30,798 nt of DNA from Actinomycetes bacterium (GCA_021802025.1 JAKABC010000003.1:1-30798); one strand, 5' to 3'. Counted from the first letter of the stretch, positions 1 to 7,573 are shown. Notes: a model not told the origin generated them from the sequence alone. A program made the numbers and translations.

Positions 1-372
1 CGTCGAGTCGAGGGCCACCAGGCGCAGCCCGCCGTGCCAGGCGACCTGGTTGATCGGCCCCTCGTCGGGCGCCTCTCCCAGCAGCACCGAGCGGAACGGC
101 CCGCGACGGTCGTGGTTACCGGGCACGTAGACCACACGGGCCGACGCCGTGGCGCGACTGGCCGCCAGCGCCGCCGCGAGGTCGCGGTAGGAGGACTCGT
201 CACCCTCGTTGGCGAGGTCCCCGGTGAGCACCACCACGTCGGGCGCGAGCCCCTCGGCCTCCATCAGCGACAGCGCGCTGGCGAGGTTGACCGCGGGGTC
301 GACTCCCGCCGCGAGCTCCCCGGCGCGGGTCAGGTGGAGGTCGGAGAGTTGGATCAACAGGTGACGGGCCAC
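1..372 (-). CDS. CpdA-like metallophosphoesterase (C-terminus cut by window edge)
   Basis: The first 124 residues of a calcineurin-like metallophosphoesterase are present; the rest lies beyond the left edge. Metal-binding motifs appear in the family order: D-x-H in SDLHL (D11, H13), GD at 51-52 and GNHD at 85-88. Enzymes of this class hydrolyse phosphoesters with a two-metal centre; members closest to CpdA cleave 3',5'-cyclic AMP, but substrate cannot be read from the sequence. The GTG start at 372 follows a GGGAGG Shine-Dalgarno sequence, and upstream candidates run into stops. It lies 47 bp downstream of the 81-aa gene on the same strand, so the two are probably co-transcribed. Confidence 0.85.
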   Translation of the reverse strand, partial: MARHLLIQLSDLHLTRAGELAAGVDPAVNLASALSLMEAEGLAPDVVVLTGDLANEGDESSYRDLAAALAASRATASARVVYVPGNHDRRGPFRSVLLGEAPDEGPINQVAWHGGLRLVALDST

Positions 373-419
373 ACGCGACCTCCCGGTTCCGCGCCGACCC
401 GGTCGAGACCGCGACGGGC

Positions 420-665
420 TCAGGCGACGTCGGCGCGACGGGGCTCGCGGGCCGTCGCGTCGCGCTCTTCGGGGGTCACCAGCGTCGTCACGTCCGACCC
501 GCCCTCGTCGGAGGCGCCGGACTCGCCGGCGGGCCCGACGGACCACACCGCGCTGAGTAGGTCGGTCAGGCTGACCCGGCGGGCCGGGTCGGGTCGGCCC
601 CGCCGTCCCGGACGCAGCTCCACGACCGTCGGCTCGCCCTCGACGCCGATCTGGTTGATGAGCAT
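420..665 (-). CDS. Small hypothetical protein, 81 aa
   Basis: I do not recognise this protein. The ATG at 665 was preferred over longer forms because GGAGGAGAG lies just before it and the residues upstream are arginine/glycine-rich filler. The N-terminal half (MLINQIGVEGEPTVVELRPG) looks like a short beta-rich segment, then a short helix around VSLTDLLSAVWSVG, then an acidic, low-complexity tail. There is no signal peptide or membrane segment. It precedes the metallophosphoesterase in the same direction and may form a two-gene operon with it. It could be a small accessory protein or, less likely, a spurious reading frame. Confidence 0.5.
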   Translation of the reverse strand: MLINQIGVEGEPTVVELRPGRRGRPDPARRVSLTDLLSAVWSVGPAGESGASDEGGSDVTTLVTPEERDATAREPRRADVA

Positions 666-772
666 CTCTCCTCCAGCGCCTCTGACCGCGCCGCGGCCCG
701 ACGGCCGCCGGCCCCTTCTCACACTAGGTCGGGCACCCCGCGCGGGAGCGGAGGGCGCCCCGCGCGCCGGGC

Positions 773-784
773 TACCCTCGGCTC
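773..784 (+). promoter_or_regulatory. Leaderless promoter -10 for the PPOX-fold gene
   Basis: TACCCT at 773-778 lies exactly 6 nt before the GTG at 785 and no Shine-Dalgarno sequence is present. This arrangement recurs in the window and fits transcription starting at the first base of the start codon. Confidence 0.5.
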
Positions 785-1219
785 GTGATCGAAGAGATGA
801 CCGACGCCGACGTCGAGGAGTTCCTGCTCGCGACCCGGGTCGGCCGGGTGGGCTGTCGCGACGGGCAGGACACCTACGTCGTGCCGGTGATCTACGCCTG
901 GCACGAGGGGTGCGCCTACGCCTACACCACCGAGGGCAAGAAGGTGGACCTCATGCGTCGCCACCCCCGGGTCTGCTTCGAGGTCGACGAGTACCGCCCC
1001 GAGGGGGGCTGGCGCTCGGTCATCCTCCAGGGTGTCTACGAGGAGCTCGACGAAGAGGGGGCCGCGCTCACCCTCGAGCTGTTGCGCGCGCGCATGGCCA
1101 CGACGGGCGCCGCGGGGCGGGGCCCCACGCGCGAGGGTGGCGCGGCCCCGGGGCGGGCCCCCGTGGCCTTTCGGGTCCGGGCCGAGACCCTCAGCGGACG
1201 ACGCGTCGAACGGGGCTGA
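785..1219 (+). CDS. Pyridoxamine 5'-phosphate oxidase-family (FMN-binding split barrel) protein
   Basis: This 144-aa protein has the shape of the NimA/PPOX-like flavoproteins: an N-terminal helix (MTDADVEEFL), a first strand pair ending in GRVGC, then VVPVIYAWHEGCAYAYT, the GKKVDLMRRHPRVCFEV turn that lines the flavin phosphate pocket, and a WRSVILQGVYEEL strand. Such proteins bind FMN, F420 or haem and reduce or sequester small molecules; the substrate is unknown here. The GTG start at 785 is supported by a TACCCT element 6 nt upstream. Its 3' end overlaps the convergent radical SAM gene by 29 bp. Confidence 0.75.
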   Translation: MIEEMTDADVEEFLLATRVGRVGCRDGQDTYVVPVIYAWHEGCAYAYTTEGKKVDLMRRHPRVCFEVDEYRPEGGWRSVILQGVYEELDEEGAALTLELLRARMATTGAAGRGPTREGGAAPGRAPVAFRVRAETLSGRRVERG

Positions 1220-2372
1220 CCCGCGCCCCGGGGGCGGCCAGGGGCTCGGCGACGAGCAGGCAGCCCGGGTCCGAGGCCAAGGGGTCGCCAAAGGTGGCGA
1301 AGGCCCGTGAGCGCGAGCCCCCGCAGAGGTTGGCGTGCACGCAGCGCCCGCACGGGCCCGAGAACTGCGCCGCCCGGATCGAGCGCAGCAGCGGGTGACG
1401 CTGGTAGATCTCGCTGAGGCGCGAGTCGCGCACGTTGCCGAGCGCGAGGGGCAAGAAGCCCGAGGGGTAGACGTCGCCGTTCGCGCCGACGAAGACGATC
1501 CCCTTGCCGTCGCGGGTCGCGGCGCTCGGGGCGCGCGGGGTGGCGCGCGGCGGCCCCAGGCGCTCGGCGAGACGCGCCGACAGGTGACGGTACAACTCGC
1601 CACCTTCGCCCGCCCCCTCGAGGGCGACCCGGCGGAAGAACGGCGCCTCGACGGTGCGCACGGTCACCCCGTAGCGCGACGCGTCGACCAAGAACCGGCA
1701 GACGTCCTCGTTCTCGCGCGGCGTGGTCGAGGCGATGGCCGACCCGCGGCCCGTCGTGATGAGGAAGAAGACCTCCCACACGTCGGCGCCGTGCTCGGCG
1801 ACGAGTCCCGCCACGTCGGCGAGCTCCTCGAGGTTCGAGGGCATCACCGTCGTGTTGACCTGCGTGGAGAAGCCGTGCGCGACGAGTCGGTCGATCGCCT
1901 CGAGGGTCGCCTCGAAGTGGCCCTCGATCCCCCGCAGGGTGTCGTGAGAGGCCGGGCCGGCGCCGTCGAGGCTGAGCGAGGCGCTCTTCACCCCCACCTC
2001 GCGCAGGGCCTCGAGAGTGGGCGACGTGAGCCGCGGGGAGACCGAGGGGGCGACCGCGACCGGGAGGTGGGCCTCGTGGGCGTGGCGGGCCAGCTCCACG
2101 AGGTCGTCGCGCATCAGGCAGTCCCCGCCCGTGAGCACCAGGATCGGCCGGGGGCTGCCCAGGGTCGCCAGGTCGTCGATGAGGGCGAGCCCCTCGGCGG
2201 TCGTGAGCTCGTCGGGCCCCCCGACGAGCTGGGCGTCGGCGCGGCAGTGCCGGCACGCCAAGGGACAGGCCTTAGTTGTCTCCCAGAAGACGAGAAGGGG
2301 ACGCCGGTCGAAGGAGATCGCCCGGGGCGCGGGGCTCGGCGCCCCCTCGGTCCCTCGCGTATCGACGGTCAC
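1191..2372 (-). CDS. Radical SAM/SPASM protein (TIGR04053-like)
   Basis: A 393-aa radical SAM enzyme. The [4Fe-4S]-binding CxxxCxxC is CPLACRHC (C36, C40, C43), preceded by the WETTKAC strand and followed by the LTGGDCLMR glycine motif that contacts SAM. The C-terminal third has a SPASM-like cysteine cluster (CGRCVHANLCGG plus a later C) for an auxiliary cluster. Overall it resembles the NirJ/AhbD haem-biosynthesis and peptide-maturation branch and especially the TIGR04053 group, whose substrate I do not know. No precursor peptide gene is evident nearby. The GTG at 2372 is preferred because TAGGGT lies 6 nt upstream. A DosR-like dyad is centred about 43.5 nt upstream of the start, so hypoxia/redox control is inferred. 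Confidence 0.85.
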   Translation of the reverse strand: MTVDTRGTEGAPSPAPRAISFDRRPLLVFWETTKACPLACRHCRADAQLVGGPDELTTAEGLALIDDLATLGSPRPILVLTGGDCLMRDDLVELARHAHEAHLPVAVAPSVSPRLTSPTLEALREVGVKSASLSLDGAGPASHDTLRGIEGHFEATLEAIDRLVAHGFSTQVNTTVMPSNLEELADVAGLVAEHGADVWEVFFLITTGRGSAIASTTPRENEDVCRFLVDASRYGVTVRTVEAPFFRRVALEGAGEGGELYRHLSARLAERLGPPRATPRAPSAATRDGKGIVFVGANGDVYPSGFLPLALGNVRDSRLSEIYQRHPLLRSIRAAQFSGPCGRCVHANLCGGSRSRAFATFGDPLASDPGCLLVAEPLAAPGARVSPVRRVVR

Positions 2373-2378
2373 GCGCTG

Positions 2379-2384
2379 ACCCTA
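2379..2384 (-). promoter_or_regulatory. -10 element (leaderless) for the radical SAM gene
   Basis: On the minus strand TAGGGT is followed by 6 nt and then the GTG at 2372. The dyad at 2409-2422 ends 24 nt upstream of this hexamer. Confidence 0.55.
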
Positions 2385-2408
2385 CGGGCGGCGCTGCCCC
2401 CGCCACTA

Positions 2409-2422
2409 GCGACTTTGGTCCC
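2409..2422 (-). promoter_or_regulatory. DosR/DevR-like box 1 (radical SAM promoter)
   Basis: Minus-strand GGGACCAAAGTCGC matches the mycobacterial DosR pattern GGGAC-YWWN-GTCCC except for its last bases; read on the plus strand it is GCGACTTTGGTCCC. Its centre is 43.5 nt upstream of the inferred radical SAM transcription start, where proximal DosR sites abut or overlap the -35 region. Together with box 2 it forms the 9-bp direct repeat TTGGTCCCG at 17-bp spacing. Confidence 0.6.
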
Positions 2423-2425
2423 GGG

Positions 2426-2439
2426 TGGACATTGGTCCC
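2426..2439 (+). promoter_or_regulatory. DosR/DevR-like box 2 (SDR-DUF2867 promoter)
   Basis: TGGACATTGGTCCC matches the GGGAC-N4-GTCCC dyad at all but the first base and has the A/T-rich centre typical of DosR sites. It ends 23 nt upstream of a TAACGT -10 hexamer at 2463-2468, putting its centre near -42 for the rightward promoter. Confidence 0.6.
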
Positions 2440-2462
2440 GTCGGAGGCGACCTCAGCCCCCC

Positions 2463-2468
2463 TAACGT
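2463..2468 (+). promoter_or_regulatory. -10 element for the SDR-DUF2867 gene
   Basis: TAACGT lies downstream of DosR-like box 2. Transcription is predicted to start near 2475, which would leave a very short leader; the purine-rich GGGGAAGAG at 2471-2479 straddles that start, so initiation could be either SD-assisted or nearly leaderless. Confidence 0.4.
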
Positions 2469-2484
2469 GCGGGGAAGAGCCACC

Positions 2485-3954
2485 GTGACCCATCCCCCCG
2501 AATCGAACCGCCCACCCCGCGTCCTCGTGACGGGCGCCACCGGCTACGTCGGCGGCCGTCTCGCGCCGGCGCTGCTCGAGCGCGGCGCCACCGTCCGGGT
2601 CCTCGCGCGCACCCCGGCGAAGCTCGCCCCCGCCCCGTGGGCCGCCGGGGTCGAGGTCGTGGCCGGGTCGCTCGACGCCGACCTCGGCCCGGCCCTCGCG
2701 GACGTGGACGTCGCGGTCTACCTCGTCCACTCGATCGGCGAGGGCCCGCGGTGGGCCGCCACCGAGCGGCGCCACGCCGAGAACTTCGCCCACGCCGCGC
2801 GCGACGCCGGGGTATCGCGCGTGGTCTACCTCGGTGGCCTCGGGCGCGACAGCGATCGGTTGAGCACGCACCTCGCGAGTCGCCACACGGTGGGACGCGT
2901 CCTCGCCGCCTCGGGCATACCCACCGTCGAACTGCGCGCCGGCGTCGTCATCGGGTCGGGCTCGGCGAGCTTCGAGATGCTGCGCTACCTCGTCGACGTG
3001 CTTCCGGTCATGGTCACCCCCCGGTGGGTCACGACCCGTTGCCAGCCCATCGCCGTCTCCGACGTCCGCGACCTCGTGGTGCGCGCGGTGCTCGATCCGA
3101 CCTTCGGGCCGGGCGTCTACGAGGTCGGGGGGCCGGACGTCCTCACCTACGCCGAGATGATGCGCCGCTACGCCCGGGTGGCGGGACTGCCCGAGCGCCG
3201 ACTCATCCGCGTGCCGCTGCTCACCCCTCGGCTCTCGAGCCACTGGGTCGGACTGGTCACCCCGGTCCCGGTCCCCCTCGCCGCGGAGCTCGTCGAGTCG
3301 CTGATCAACGAGGTCGTCGTCTCGCCGTCGGCCGTCTCAACCGAGAAGCTCCTCTTACGCCCGCCCCTCAGCTTCGACGAGTCCGTCGCGCGGGCGTTGC
3401 GGGTCACGCGTGAGGGCGCCACGCCGACCACGTTCGCCGACGCGGACTACGCCGTCTTCTCCGCCCAGGCGACCGACCCCGACTGGGCCGGGGGGACCGT
3501 GCTACGCGACGTGCGCACCACCACGGTGGCGGCGAGCCCCGAGCGCGTCTTCGCCGCGGTCACGGCGCTGGGCGGGGCGACCGGGTGGCACGCCGGGGAC
3601 GCCCTGTGGCGCCTGCGCGGCGTCTTGGACTCCCTCGTGGGCGGGCCCGGCATGCGCCGGGGGCGCCCGGCGCGTCTGGAGGTGGGCGCGCCACTCGACT
3701 TCTGGCGCGTCGAGACCCTCGAGGCGCCGCAGCGACTTTCGCTGCGCGCCGAGATGCGCCTACCCGGGGCGGCCCACCTCACCTTCGCGGTCGCCCCAGC
3801 CGAGGGCGGGGGCTCGACCCTGACCCAGACCGCGACGTTCTACCCGCGCGGGCTGCTGGGTCGCCTCTACTGGTACGCGGTCGCCCCCTTCCACCGGTTC
3901 GTCTTCCCCGGGCTCCTCGCGGGAATCGCCCGCGACGCCCTCACCGGCGCCTAG
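2485..3954 (+). CDS. SDR-family NAD(P)-binding protein fused to DUF2867
   Basis: A 489-aa two-domain protein. Residues 12-300 form an atypical SDR/NmrA-type Rossmann domain with the nucleotide-binding loop TGATGYVG (16-23), an ARTPAKL segment after beta-2 and a YLGGLGRDS segment around beta-5; the classical YxxxK is not obvious, as in NmrA-like sensors and YbjT relatives. Residues about 330-485 are a DUF2867 (SRPBCC-like) domain with W-rich motifs and FYPRGLLGRLYWYAVAPFH near the end. This pairing is common in actinobacteria and proteobacteria; its reaction is not established. The GTG at 2485 was chosen over the GTG at 2425 because GGGGAAGAG lies just before it and the longer form would run through the promoter and a DosR-like box. 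Regulation by the DevR-like protein is inferred. Confidence 0.82.
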   Translation: MTHPPESNRPPRVLVTGATGYVGGRLAPALLERGATVRVLARTPAKLAPAPWAAGVEVVAGSLDADLGPALADVDVAVYLVHSIGEGPRWAATERRHAENFAHAARDAGVSRVVYLGGLGRDSDRLSTHLASRHTVGRVLAASGIPTVELRAGVVIGSGSASFEMLRYLVDVLPVMVTPRWVTTRCQPIAVSDVRDLVVRAVLDPTFGPGVYEVGGPDVLTYAEMMRRYARVAGLPERRLIRVPLLTPRLSSHWVGLVTPVPVPLAAELVESLINEVVVSPSAVSTEKLLLRPPLSFDESVARALRVTREGATPTTFADADYAVFSAQATDPDWAGGTVLRDVRTTTVAASPERVFAAVTALGGATGWHAGDALWRLRGVLDSLVGGPGMRRGRPARLEVGAPLDFWRVETLEAPQRLSLRAEMRLPGAAHLTFAVAPAEGGGSTLTQTATFYPRGLLGRLYWYAVAPFHRFVFPGLLAGIARDALTGA

Positions 3955-3962
3955 CCGGCACC

Positions 3963-4508
3963 TCAGCGACGGGCCACGATCTCGTGGTCGGCCGGTACGT
4001 CGGGACGCTGGGGGACCGGGCGACGCCGCTCGATCCAGCGCCGCGCGCCGAACGCGTCGTCGGCCACGCGACGCCAGAACGCCCCGGCCGACGGGTTCTC
4101 GTGCTGGAAGGCGATCACCCACCCCCCGGCGTGGCGCGAGAGGGCGTGAAGGGCGAGACGGTGGCCCACTCCCTCACGACGAGTGACCGGCGAGACCCAG
4201 AACGCGTCCATCGTCCAGGTCACGGGGTCCCGGCGCTCGCAGAGGGCGAAGCCGACGGGCGCCGGCCGACCGGTGCGAGGGTGGTCCCGCCAGGCGACGT
4301 AGCCGAGGTGGTCGGGCGACGGGTAGGCGTCGAGGGGTCGGTGCGCGTAGCGGCCGTCCTCGTAGGGCAGCCCGTCCACCACGAGGGCCAGGTCGTGGCG
4401 GAACAGCTGGTAGAGCCACGCCACCATCGGCCACTGGTCGTCCTCGACCGGGCGGATCGCCTCGGGGGGTGAGGGACGCCCCGAGTCCCCGGACCCGTCG
4501 CGCGCCAC
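3963..4508 (-). CDS. GNAT-family acetyltransferase
   Basis: A 181-aa protein with GNAT features: the long beta-4 strand with TMDAFWVSPVTRREGVGHRL, where RREGVG is the acetyl-CoA pyrophosphate loop (R/Q-x-x-G-x-G/A), followed by helix 3, and a C-terminal QHENPSAGAFWRRV segment, the usual N-x-x-A-x-x-F/W motif before the final strand. The acceptor is unknown. The GTG at 4508 places its start 8 bp after the stop of the 134-aa membrane protein, so it is the last gene of a three-gene minus-strand operon. The start is uncertain because the first 15 residues carry no recognisable fold. Confidence 0.75.
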   Translation of the reverse strand: MARDGSGDSGRPSPPEAIRPVEDDQWPMVAWLYQLFRHDLALVVDGLPYEDGRYAHRPLDAYPSPDHLGYVAWRDHPRTGRPAPVGFALCERRDPVTWTMDAFWVSPVTRREGVGHRLALHALSRHAGGWVIAFQHENPSAGAFWRRVADDAFGARRWIERRRPVPQRPDVPADHEIVARR

Positions 4509-4516
4509 GCGACGGC

Positions 4517-4921
4517 CTAGGTGTCGGCGTAGCGCGCGGACGTGAAGGCGATCGTCGTGGGCACGCTCAGCGCGAAGATGACGAGCATCAAGGTCACCTC
4601 GGTGAGGGTCGTCCCCCGGGTGTGGTCGTGGATGAAGGCGAACTCGATCATCCCCGACATGACCACGTAGGCCAGCAGGGCCCAGCGGAAGAGCCGCACG
4701 AACGTCGACCAGGCGAAGCCGGCGATCCGACTCAAGAGGACGAGGGCCGCCACCATCAAGGCGTAGGCCACGACGGTGAGGGCGGTCGGGACCGCGAGCG
4801 GGGCCGGGCGCGGAGCGTAGGAGGCGATGAGGATCCCGCCCACGATCACGCACCCCAGGGCGGCCGTCGAGAGCCACCCCACCGGTGGCATCGGGCGCTC
4901 GGGCTCTGTGGGATCGGTCAT
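4517..4921 (-). CDS. Four-helix membrane protein, 134 aa, unknown function
   Basis: I do not recognise a named family. After a short proline-rich cytoplasmic tail the protein has about four hydrophobic segments (residues 16-34, 42-60, 70-95 and 105-125). Its start ATG overlaps the stop of the upstream 199-aa membrane protein in an ATGA arrangement (4918-4921), so translation is probably coupled and the two may work as a membrane pair. Confidence 0.65.
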   Translation of the reverse strand: MTDPTEPERPMPPVGWLSTAALGCVIVGGILIASYAPRPAPLAVPTALTVVAYALMVAALVLLSRIAGFAWSTFVRLFRWALLAYVVMSGMIEFAFIHDHTRGTTLTEVTLMLVIFALSVPTTIAFTSARYADT

Positions 4922-5517
4922 CGCGACGCCACCCGCGTCATGATCACGAGGGTCGCGATCTGCATGAGGCCGGTGACGCCGGCCGTGTAGATGAAGCGTC
5001 GCATAAGCCGGCCGATGCGCTCGCCGTTGGGCCGCGGCTTGTTCATCTCCATCAGGACCGCGATGTTCGCCGGCTCGAGGATCCCCAGGGCGATGACGGC
5101 CATGACGCCCACGACGACGAACGACGCGATAAGCCACGCGTGGTTGGGGCTCCCCACCGCGAGGTTGCCCAGGGACCCGGCGACCTGGAAGCCCGTGGCG
5201 AGGGTCATCAACACGATCGTCGGCATCAAGACAACCATCTTGGGCATGAAGCGCGACATGAACTCGGCCCGGGCCGAGACCGAGAGCCGTCCAAGGATGG
5301 GACCCACGATCAGGCCGACGAAGAGGTCGATGGCCGTCCACATCCCCCCGCCGGCGACGTGGCAGAAGATCAGCCCCCACTTCCAGTTCTCGCCAATCGA
5401 CAGCGCGACGAAGGCCGCGACGAGCGCGCTCACCGGCAGAGCCCGCAGCGGCACGATCTGGATCGGGGGGCGGGGGGTGAGGTCGCTCGCCGCGTTAACC
5501 GTCTCGACCCTCGCCAC
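4918..5517 (-). CDS. Integral membrane protein, DUF2269/CopD-like, 199 aa
   Basis: The protein has about four to five transmembrane helices. The segment WGLIFCHVAGGGMWTAIDL, with a histidine inside the first helix, and the later RFMPKMVVLMPTIVLMTL resemble the DUF2269/CopD-like membrane families, some of which bind haem or copper; that assignment is tentative. The GTG at 5517 follows AGAAGGGGG, a good ribosome-binding site. It is the first gene of the operon running to 3963. Function and transported or bound ligand are not known. Confidence 0.65.
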   Translation of the reverse strand: MARVETVNAASDLTPRPPIQIVPLRALPVSALVAAFVALSIGENWKWGLIFCHVAGGGMWTAIDLFVGLIVGPILGRLSVSARAEFMSRFMPKMVVLMPTIVLMTLATGFQVAGSLGNLAVGSPNHAWLIASFVVVGVMAVIALGILEPANIAVLMEMNKPRPNGERIGRLMRRFIYTAGVTGLMQIATLVIMTRVASR

Positions 5518-5571
5518 TTCGCCCCCTTCTGTGACGAGGCGACTCTAGCGAATCGGGCCGCGCCGCGCGAG

Positions 5572-6135
5572 CTAGATCGAACCGAGCAGCGCGAGGGCCC
5601 GCTGGCTGAGCAGGCGGGCGCTCGCCTCGTCGTAGTCACCAGTGGACGGGTCGGCGAAGAGGTGGCCGCTCCCGGGGTAGAGGTAGAGCTCGGCGCCGTC
5701 GACCGACTCGATCAGGCTCTGGACCTCGTCAATCTCGACCCAGGGGTCGGCCTCGGCGGTGTGCACCTGAAGACGGAGGCCCTCGGGCCAGTCCAGCTCG
5801 ATGGTCGAGAGCGAGAGCGCCCCGTGGAAGAGCAGGGCGGCGCGGGACCCCGGGGTGGACTGGGCGACGTACTGGGCGCACGCCGAGCCGAGCGAGAAGC
5901 CGGCGAAGGCGGAGGCCGTGGGGTGCTCGGCGGCGGCGGCCGTCGCGGTCGTGATCCAGTGACCGATGCCCTTCGCGTCCACGAACTCGACCGCCTCGTC
6001 GAGGTCGGAGAAGGTGCGCCCCTCGTAGAGGTCGGGGACGTGGACGACGTGTCCCTCGTCGCGCCACCTCTGGGCGAACGACTCGACGCCGGGCGTGAGG
6101 CCCAGCGCGTGGTGGAACACGACGACCTCGGCCAT
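5572..6135 (-). CDS. Dienelactone hydrolase-family alpha/beta hydrolase
   Basis: A 187-aa single-domain hydrolase. Early residues EVVVFHHALGLTPGVESFA match the DLH oxyanion region, and the putative triad is S81 (in GFSLGSA), D130 (AEADPW) and H158 (GSGHLF). True dienelactone hydrolases use Cys in G-x-C-x-G-G; here it is Ser, so a general esterase or lipase role is more likely than chloroaromatic degradation. The length is shorter than the usual 230 aa but covers the core fold. Start ATG at 6135. It is divergent from the prenyltransferase gene. Confidence 0.8.
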   Translation of the reverse strand: MAEVVVFHHALGLTPGVESFAQRWRDEGHVVHVPDLYEGRTFSDLDEAVEFVDAKGIGHWITTATAAAAEHPTASAFAGFSLGSACAQYVAQSTPGSRAALLFHGALSLSTIELDWPEGLRLQVHTAEADPWVEIDEVQSLIESVDGAELYLYPGSGHLFADPSTGDYDEASARLLSQRALALLGSI

Positions 6136-6209
6136 GGGACCCCCCGGACTCTCCCCGGGACCCTACCGCGGCCCCGTGACGGGTACGACCCGCGCGAGAA
6201 GGTGGGGAG

Positions 6210-6215
6210 TACATT
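6210..6215 (+). promoter_or_regulatory. Putative -10 for the cis-prenyltransferase operon
   Basis: TACATT lies about 30 nt before the ATG at 6245, and a CGGAGTG ribosome-binding site follows at 6236-6242. No clear -35 is seen. Confidence 0.35.
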
Positions 6216-6244
6216 GGCCTGAAGCCTCAGACCTCGGAGTGCGC

Positions 6245-7024
6245 ATGGCCCTACGGCGGACCGCCTACCGCTACTACGAGCGCCGCCTCAGCGCCGCGCT
6301 GCCCGCTGATCGACTACCCCGCCACGTGGGTGTGATCGCCGACGGCCACCGGCGCTTCGCGCGCGAGGTGACCGACGGGGAGTACCGGGCCAGCTACGAG
6401 GCCGGCATGCGCAAGCTCGAAGAGCTCATCGAGTGGTGCGCCGAACTCGGCATCGGCGCCGTCACCGCCTGGGTCCTCTCCACCGAGAACCTCGCGCGAC
6501 CGGCGGCCGAACTCGACCCGTACTTCGAGGTCCTCACCGACCTCTTCCGCCGACTGCCACGGGTCGCCCAGCGCCTGCACTTCACCCTCACCGTGAGTGG
6601 GAGCCTCGACCTCTTGCCCCCCGAGCTCGCGCTCGCCGCCAAGGCGGCGGCCGACCGGACCGCCGGTATCGCCGCGCCGGCCATGACCGTCAACATCGCG
6701 CTCTGCTACGGGGGCCGCCAGGAGGTCGTCGACGCGGCGCGCTCGCTCGTCGCCGACCTGCTCGCCGAGGGTGTCGCCCCGGAGGACCTGCCCGAGCGCA
6801 TCGACGCCGAGGGCCTCGCGCGCAACCTCTACGCGGCCGACCTGCCCGACATCGACCTCGTCATCCGCACGAGCGGCGAGTCGCGGCTCTCGGGCTTCTT
6901 GCTCTGGCAGTCGGCCTTCGCCGAATTCGCCTTCGTCGACCCCTACTGGCCCGCCTTCCGCAAGGTCGACCTGCTGCGCGCCCTGCGCGACTTCTCCCGG
7001 CGCGAGCGGCGCTTCGGCAAGTAG
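6245..7024 (+). CDS. Isoprenyl transferase (cis-prenyltransferase, UppS/Rv1086-like)
   Basis: A 259-aa Z-prenyl diphosphate synthase, which condenses isopentenyl diphosphate onto an allylic diphosphate in the cell-wall lipid-carrier pathway. Motifs in order: HVGVIADGHRRFAR (catalytic Asp kept; the usual DGN is DGH), LSTENLARP (the S/T-E-N-x-x-R motif), NIALCYGGRQEVVDA, and RTSGESRLSGFLLWQ with the downstream E-F-F residues. The RR in place of GR and the GFLLWQ form resemble the mycobacterial short-chain enzyme Rv1086 more than the decaprenyl enzyme, so a short product is possible. The DinB gene starts 2 bp downstream and is probably co-transcribed. Confidence 0.88.
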   Translation: MALRRTAYRYYERRLSAALPADRLPRHVGVIADGHRRFAREVTDGEYRASYEAGMRKLEELIEWCAELGIGAVTAWVLSTENLARPAAELDPYFEVLTDLFRRLPRVAQRLHFTLTVSGSLDLLPPELALAAKAAADRTAGIAAPAMTVNIALCYGGRQEVVDAARSLVADLLAEGVAPEDLPERIDAEGLARNLYAADLPDIDLVIRTSGESRLSGFLLWQSAFAEFAFVDPYWPAFRKVDLLRALRDFSRRERRFGK

Positions 7025-7026
7025 CC

Positions 7027-7548
7027 GTGTCGCCCTACGACGAGCGCTGCCCGGACTGCGGGTTCCGCTGGAGCGCCGTGGACGTCGCCGACGTCCCGGA
7101 CCGCGTGCGCGGGGCGACCGAGGAGATCATCGCGACCCTCTCGGCGATGGGGTTGCGGGTGGGCGAGCGGATGGCGCCGGGACGGTGGTCGGCGCTCGAG
7201 TACGGCGGCCACGTGCGCGACGTCCTGGTCACGTTGCGCGAGCGGATCCTCCTCGCCTGCGCCTCGCCCGAGATCGTGGTCGCACCCGCCATGTTCCGCG
7301 ACGAGCGCGTCGACCTCGGCTTCTACGCCCGCGACACCCTCGAGACCGTCACGGCCGAGCTGCGGGCGCTGGCGGCGCTCTTCGGGCGCAGCGTGGCGTG
7401 CGTCCCCGCGGCGCTGCTGGGGCGCACCGTCCTCTTTCCCGGGCGCGACGAGCCGGTCAGCGTCGCCTGGCTGTGCGCCCAGGCCGTCCACGAGTCCGAG
7501 CACCACCTCATCGACGTCCGCGAGGACCTGGCCCGCACGATGGCCTAG
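7027..7548 (+). CDS. DinB-superfamily protein with N-terminal CPDCGF motif
   Basis: A 173-aa DinB/YfiT-like four-helix bundle. Metal-binding histidines expected for the fold are visible in YGGHVRDVL and HESEHHLIDVRED. The N-terminus carries ERCPDCGFRW, a half zinc ribbon often seen in actinobacterial members. Some relatives are mycothiol-dependent transferases, but many have no known role. The GTG at 7027 follows the prenyltransferase stop by 2 bp, indicating an operon. Confidence 0.8.
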   Translation: MSPYDERCPDCGFRWSAVDVADVPDRVRGATEEIIATLSAMGLRVGERMAPGRWSALEYGGHVRDVLVTLRERILLACASPEIVVAPAMFRDERVDLGFYARDTLETVTAELRALAALFGRSVACVPAALLGRTVLFPGRDEPVSVAWLCAQAVHESEHHLIDVREDLARTMA

Positions 7549-7567
7549 GCGCCCGCTCGCGGCTCCC

Positions 7568-7573
7568 TACACT
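7568..7573 (+). promoter_or_regulatory. Leaderless promoter -10 for the TMEM175-like gene
   Basis: TACACT is followed by 7 nt and the ATG at 7581; no ribosome-binding site is present. Confidence 0.5.

Noticed and set aside
1191..2372. A precursor peptide for the radical SAM/SPASM protein (RiPP system)
   Set aside because: No short conserved frame with a leader-like sequence lies next to it; the 81-aa gene is separated by the PPOX gene and oppositely arranged.
4885..6222. 445-residue plus-strand open frame
   Set aside because: Antisense to a membrane protein and a hydrolase with clear motifs; no domain of its own.
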